Source: Omphalotus guepiniiformis (lineage: Eukaryota; Basidiomycota; Agaricomycetes; Agaricales; Omphalotaceae). From it: a stretch of 64,000 bases of DNA. The position numbers and the translations under genes are program-made. The notes under the pieces are model-generated. The model did not search any database and was not told the DNA's origin. It saw nothing but the letters and a program-made list of their open reading frames with translations. Positions 60,027-64,000 of this stretch are shown here, piece after piece. The DNA is taken from assembly GCA_028554645.1 (NCBI GenBank), contig JAQOOI010000069.1, forward strand, positions 620,001-684,000, in the 5' to 3' direction. Every line of letters begins with the position of its first letter. The first letter of the stretch is position 1.

Positions 60027-60034
60027 TATAAAAG
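60027..60034 (+). promoter_or_regulatory. TATA box of the second antisense gene
   Basis: TATAAAAG, 46 bp before the ATG at 60073. Confidence 0.6.
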
Positions 60035-60072
60035 GACCTCCAAACACTAAGTTCTTCCTATCTGAATCACTT

Positions 60073-61512
60073 ATGTCTACTGATACTTCTTCTGTTGACG
60101 TCCAGTTTCTCGTGGAAGAGGTAGCACCTCTTTACAAGTCGTTTAGCGAGCGTCGAGTCAAACATGGTGCCGACGATGCTAATCGCGTCGCGATGTCGTG
60201 TGCACAAAAACTCGCAAGTTTTCTAATGTTCTGCCTTCTGTTCCTGCGCCTTACTTCACTCTTTTTAGCTCGAGCTCTGGAAAGCTCACCCTGATGCCGC
60301 GTTGGCTAACGCTGACATTCGTACTTTCACTCTGTTCTTCTTTGAACAACTGCCGCGGGACCCAGTTACCGCGAAGTATACACCAACTCATCATTTACTT
60401 GGTCCGTACCGCGGTAAATGTGTTCAGTTTGGTAAACCCAAGGAGGTTCCCAAAGTCGCCGCGGCTGCTCCTGTTCCAACTGCTGTAACCCCAGTGCCCG
60501 TCAAAGGCAAAGGTCGCGTTCGTACTAGCCGCCGCGTAAGTAATCAGTTCTTTTTCTTGAATAACCACTGGTACTAAAACTTTTTCCTAGATTCGCAAGC
60601 GTATTGCATCCCAAGCTCGTATTGATAGTAGTGACGAGGCGGTTGACGACGACGCGGCGGGTAGCGATATTGCTATGGGTGACGATGAATCCCCCTCTAT
60701 TGCAGATTCCACTACTAATACCACGGTAGGTCGCCACCCTACCCCGAGCCAGCTTGCTCTGTTGCTAAAACTATGTACCTCGCTTCAGACTCTCGACCTC
60801 GCAGCAGTTGAAGAAGTTACCCGCGTTGCCCCCTTTACTCCAAAGGTTGAGCCTAGCGTCGCGGCAGTTAAAAGGGTACGACCACCATTCCTTCTCCCAA
60901 TGTTATTCTGACTTAACGCTCCTTTCATAGCCTCACGCGTCGACTAATCACCCCGTAAGATATCTCCACTTTTCTGAGATACCACGCATGCTTATTACTT
61001 CACGGCAATACCTTAAGGCAGTTGCCGCGGTGGATAAGAGTACCATCAATCCTCCTGCCAAGAAAGCTAAGATGGAGGTGGTTAGTGTCGCGGCAGCTCC
61101 TCCTACTTGGGCGCACAACTTCTCTATGCTCGATCCACCTCTGGCACCCCCTAGTACGTGTCACGTTTTCATACTGCCGCTAGCGACTTTTCAACTAACC
61201 TATCTTTTGGTAGACCCTGTCTCCACTTTCTCTAACTCGGTTGTGCAGTCACTCGTTGATCGTGCCAATCTCGCGGTGCTCGAACCCGTTAGTGGGCCTA
61301 CTGATCGTAGCCTCACCATGCTGGAGTTCGAGACTCGCTCTAAACTTATCGCGGTCAACCATCAGATCAGTCTCCGGCTCCAAATGCGGGATTTGCTGAT
61401 GAAGAGCTACCAGAGCATCGCGTCGCAGCAGAAGGAGCTGGTTAATAAAACTAACGTTCCCCTTATCGATATGACTGGCGACGAAGATATGCCCTCCGTG
61501 ACTGATACTTGA
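60073..61512 (+). CDS. Second retroelement-associated protein, unknown function
   Basis: Exons 60073-60213, 60269-60535, 60591-60875, 60931-60954, 61018-61153, 61214-61512 join to 383 residues. The first intron starts GCAAGT (GC-AG); the only GT choice nearby leads to an early stop, so the GC donor is well supported. Introns 4 and 5 are multiples of three and could be retained without breaking the frame. The N-terminal part is acidic and helical (VDVQFLVEEVAPLYKSFSER), followed by LELWKAHPDAALANADIRTF and FFFEQLPRDPVTAKYTPTHH. A basic linker (KGKGRVRTSRR, IRKRIASQAR) and an acidic patch separate this from a C-terminal helical region (FETRSKLIAVNHQISLRLQM, SQQKELVNKT) and an acidic end. No Cys cluster or catalytic motif is seen. 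It shares codon style and CGCG density with the preceding gene and is transcribed in the same direction; the two may act together. Confidence 0.65.
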
Positions 61513-61732
61513 ACTGCTTCTGGAACTTTTCTTGTGCTTCCGCGACACTTTTTAATCTTCTTGTCGTGAATAGAGGTACCGCGTAACTTTCCGTTTCCCT
61601 TCCGCACTTGTATTCAACTCTCGCGTAAACTTATTTATTTCCAATTTGTCGCGTATATTTCAACATAACACATACAGATCATACACTCGTTTTTATAATA
61701 AAACTGCCATGTGGCCCTATCTTTTGAGTGAT

Positions 61733-63999
61733 TTACTGAAAGATCTTCGGCTTCGATATCCAGTGCTTCGCGTCGTATACTGAAACGTCCGCGTGAATTT
61801 CACCATCTAGGTCTGCTTGATCGTGTTCTACGGATAAATCTTCTTCTTCTTCTTCTAGACCTTGTTCAATTCTCAACAAGCCATCTTCTGACAAACCAAT
61901 CAACTCACTTAGGTTCTCAGGGAGTTCAATGTGCGACCTTGGCCAATATGGAATTACGCGGAAGGCTCCGATTTTATTCTGGAACACCGCACCATTTAGG
62001 TCTGCCACAATGTAACTGCCACCTGTGGTACGCCTGAGTACTACCATAGGTCCTAAATAGCGCGGCTTCGTTTTAGAGTTCAAAGATTTTTCAATCTGAG
62101 TATTCCTAACTAATACCAAACTACCTGGCTTAAACGCGTAGTCTTTAATAACATACTTATACTCTTTTTCGAACTTCAACAACCGTGACCTTTTCTCGCG
62201 TGTTACGCGTTCCCGCAATTCAACTACGTGCTTCGCGTGCTTAGCCAATGCTTTCGCCCGTAGTCCAATTAGTTCCGCGTCATTTATGAAATGATCAGGA
62301 TATTCTACAAGCCATGTTGCCTCAACGATATCAAAAGGTAGCGAGGGGTGCGCACCAGTTACTGCGAAGAATGGGGAGCACCCAAATCTCTTTCTTATGG
62401 TACACCTATCAGCCCACATTACTAAGTAGAAATAGTAAAACCATTTTGAATCGTCACCTCCCGCGGCCTTTATGAGACTGTGTCGCACATCATAATGCGC
62501 GTGTTCCACGATACCGTTGGCTTGGGAGTTATAAGGTGATATGTGAATACCGCGCACACGCCATATTTCTTCTCTAACCATTCCAACGCCTTTAGAAAAG
62601 GTCCGCCATTATCTGTTACTATCTCTATAAGACAGCCCCAGCGGCATATAATTTCTTCCCACAACCACTGCCCAATCGCTCTTGCGGACTCTGCTTTCAA
62701 CGGTCTTCCTTCCATCCAGCCGGTTAACGCGCACCTACCATGTACAATCAGCTTGTAGCCATTCGACGCCGGCATATACATGGTGTCAGCGTGAATTTTC
62801 TGAAAGATTGACGGTGTCTTCGTCTCGGTAGGAGGAATCCTGATCTTTGTCTTTTGTCTTACTTGGCACGTATGACAGGTCTTCACATACTCATAGATGT
62901 CTTTCTCCATTTCAGGCCACCAAAAGCGTTCCATAAGTAAGGATTTAGTAGCGAAGAAGCCGCGGTGCCCCAGACTATCATGACAAGCATGGATCATGGC
63001 GACGCGACGCGACTTCTCAACTACCAGCTTATGTTTTGCCTCAATTCCACGTCGATAGAGTTTTCCGTCTTGTATAAAGAATTTCCGCGCTAACCTTAAA
63101 AAGTTCTTGAAGCGTTTGTTATTCTCATAGCCTACAGGCCTCTTAGAAGTGTCTGTTAGCCATTTGAAAACCTCCGCGACTGTTTTATCTTGGTTTATCG
63201 CTCCCTTCGATCGCTTAGACTCATCATACTCTGTTTCGTCAATATGCTCTGGTGGCTCCTCGAGTTCTGGTACTTCACTAGCCAAGTTCGCGGCTACAAA
63301 CTGTTTTACTTCTGGTATGTCGCGGAACTCTCGTTCTTGCTTATAAGCACGCGTCAATTCTTCCTTAAAGTCGTCTACCGACGCGGCTAAACCAGTCATA
63401 TAATTACTTTTCCATTCCTCTTTCTCATCAACTAATACTTGCGCGTAACCATGCTTAGAGTCAATCTTATCTACAAACTCCTCTAATTTATAGGGTTCTT
63501 GAACTTCACCATCTTCAGGATTGTCATACTCATCGTCTCCTACTTGCTTATCCCGCCGTGATAGTCCATCAGGTCCGTGAACCTTGCCTGGTACGTGCTT
63601 CAGTTTAAAATGAAACATCATGATCGACTCTATCCACCTATTTATCGCGGCGTTTGGCATTTGATCAGGATGCTCTAACATGCCTTTAATGTACTTCGCG
63701 TCAGTTTCGATTATAAGGTTGCGAATACCAAACAACCAATACTGGCACGCTCGTAACGCGCGATACAAACCAAACAACTCCCGTTTCGGCTGTGAAAACC
63801 TAGCTTCGCGATCACTTAGTGTAATCGAACCGAATCTGGAGTAGAACCTTCGTCGCGGATTCTCTGGATCCACTTGACAAATATAGAACCCAACCGCTTT
63901 CCACGACGTATCTACTGCCAATATAACAGGGTCTTCCACATCATACTTTAGTGGTCGTAATGCCTTGCTATTCTTTACTGCCTCTTTCAACTTTGCCAA
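61733..63999 (-). pseudogene. pol: Ty3/gypsy-type pol: RNase H and integrase, 5' outside window, frameshifted
   Basis: The minus-strand frame is open at the right edge and encodes the RNase H region (VDTS, KRELFGLYRA, IIETDAKYIKG, GPDGLSRRD), then a spacer, the integrase H2C2 finger (HDSLGH ... CHTCQ), and catalytic core pieces HADTMYMP and VTDNGGPF. At about 62551-62560 the frame ends in an unrelated tail. The rest of the integrase (ISPYNSQANGIVEHAHYDVR) and its C-terminal region continue in another frame to a stop at 61733. The overlap contains a GTGTGCGCG stretch, so a 2-bp gain is the likely cause. The third catalytic residue lies after the shift, so this copy should be inactive unless the shift is a sequencing error or is bypassed. 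Reverse transcriptase, protease and gag would lie beyond the window. The 3' end has no obvious chromodomain. Confidence 0.8.
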
Positions 64000-64000
64000 C

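Larger units (their letters stand above)
55300..64000. mobile_element. CGCG-rich Ty3/gypsy-type retroelement region with antisense genes, extends past window
   Basis: The block is defined by a minus-strand pol (61733 to the right edge), two plus-strand genes antisense to it (57245-61512), and a dense, dispersed CGCG motif across all of it, including spacers. Between 57118 and 58792 I counted 19 CGCG, and again 19 between about 59107 and 59990. The left border is set only where CGCG density rises; no LTR could be verified because its partner would lie outside the window. Whether pol and the two genes form one element or overlapping elements is inference. Confidence 0.5.

Noticed and set aside
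1..64000. CRISPR arrays, bacterial operons or riboswitches
   Set aside because: The gene structure is eukaryotic throughout and no regularly spaced repeat-spacer array exists; the repeats found are short tandem or inverted ones.

Overview
The window is genomic DNA of a filamentous basidiomycete, most likely an agaricomycete. The evidence is the dense very short introns (mostly 48-65 nt), the families present (Plavaka/Tnp2-like transposase, NFX1-helicase/AAA protein, DUF6534-like membrane proteins, polyporopepsin-like protease, P450) and a Ty3-type retroelement. No bacterial-style operon, rRNA, tRNA or CRISPR array was found. I rebuilt exon structures by eye: every joined reading frame reported as intact has consistent splice phases and ends at one stop codon.

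Layout. 0-3.4 kb: a transposase-like gene entering from the left, followed by six copies of TTTGCAAA. 6.15-13.8 kb: one 2,386-residue gene fusing an NFX1-type SF1 helicase to three CbxX-type AAA modules. 14.3-16.3 kb: an old inverted-repeat element whose minus-strand gene is split by a nested 0.6-kb GC-rich MITE. 16.9-20.4 kb: a secreted aspartic protease and a convergent alpha/beta hydrolase. 21.6-27.1 kb: a 1,654-residue protein with two RING-like fingers. 28.9-32.1 kb: a Ser/Pro-rich protein and a BTB protein. 33.0-39.4 kb: two inverted paralogues of an unnamed family around 4.6 kb of gene-poor DNA. 42.1-50.6 kb: two DUF6534-like membrane protein genes, each split by 20 or 21 introns, around an intact P450, all on the minus strand. 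51.7-52.7 kb: a coiled-coil protein.

The right end (about 55.3 kb to the window edge) differs in composition. It carries a minus-strand Ty3/gypsy-type pol (RNase H and integrase, cut by the window edge and broken by a frameshift). It also holds two intact, intron-rich plus-strand genes antisense to pol; one encodes a Cys cluster with Zn(II)2Cys6 spacing. Throughout this stretch the tetranucleotide CGCG, often as CCGCGG, recurs every few tens of bases, in exons, introns and spacers alike. This is the strongest unexplained signal in the window. It could be a dispersed binding site for an element-encoded DNA-binding protein.

Functionally, the 42-51 kb cluster could be a small membrane-receptor/metabolism cluster. 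The protease and hydrolase look like ordinary saprotroph genes. The left and right ends and the 14-16 kb block are mobile-element derived. Four GC-AG introns, each supported by frame and three also by homology, lie in the 42-60 kb part.
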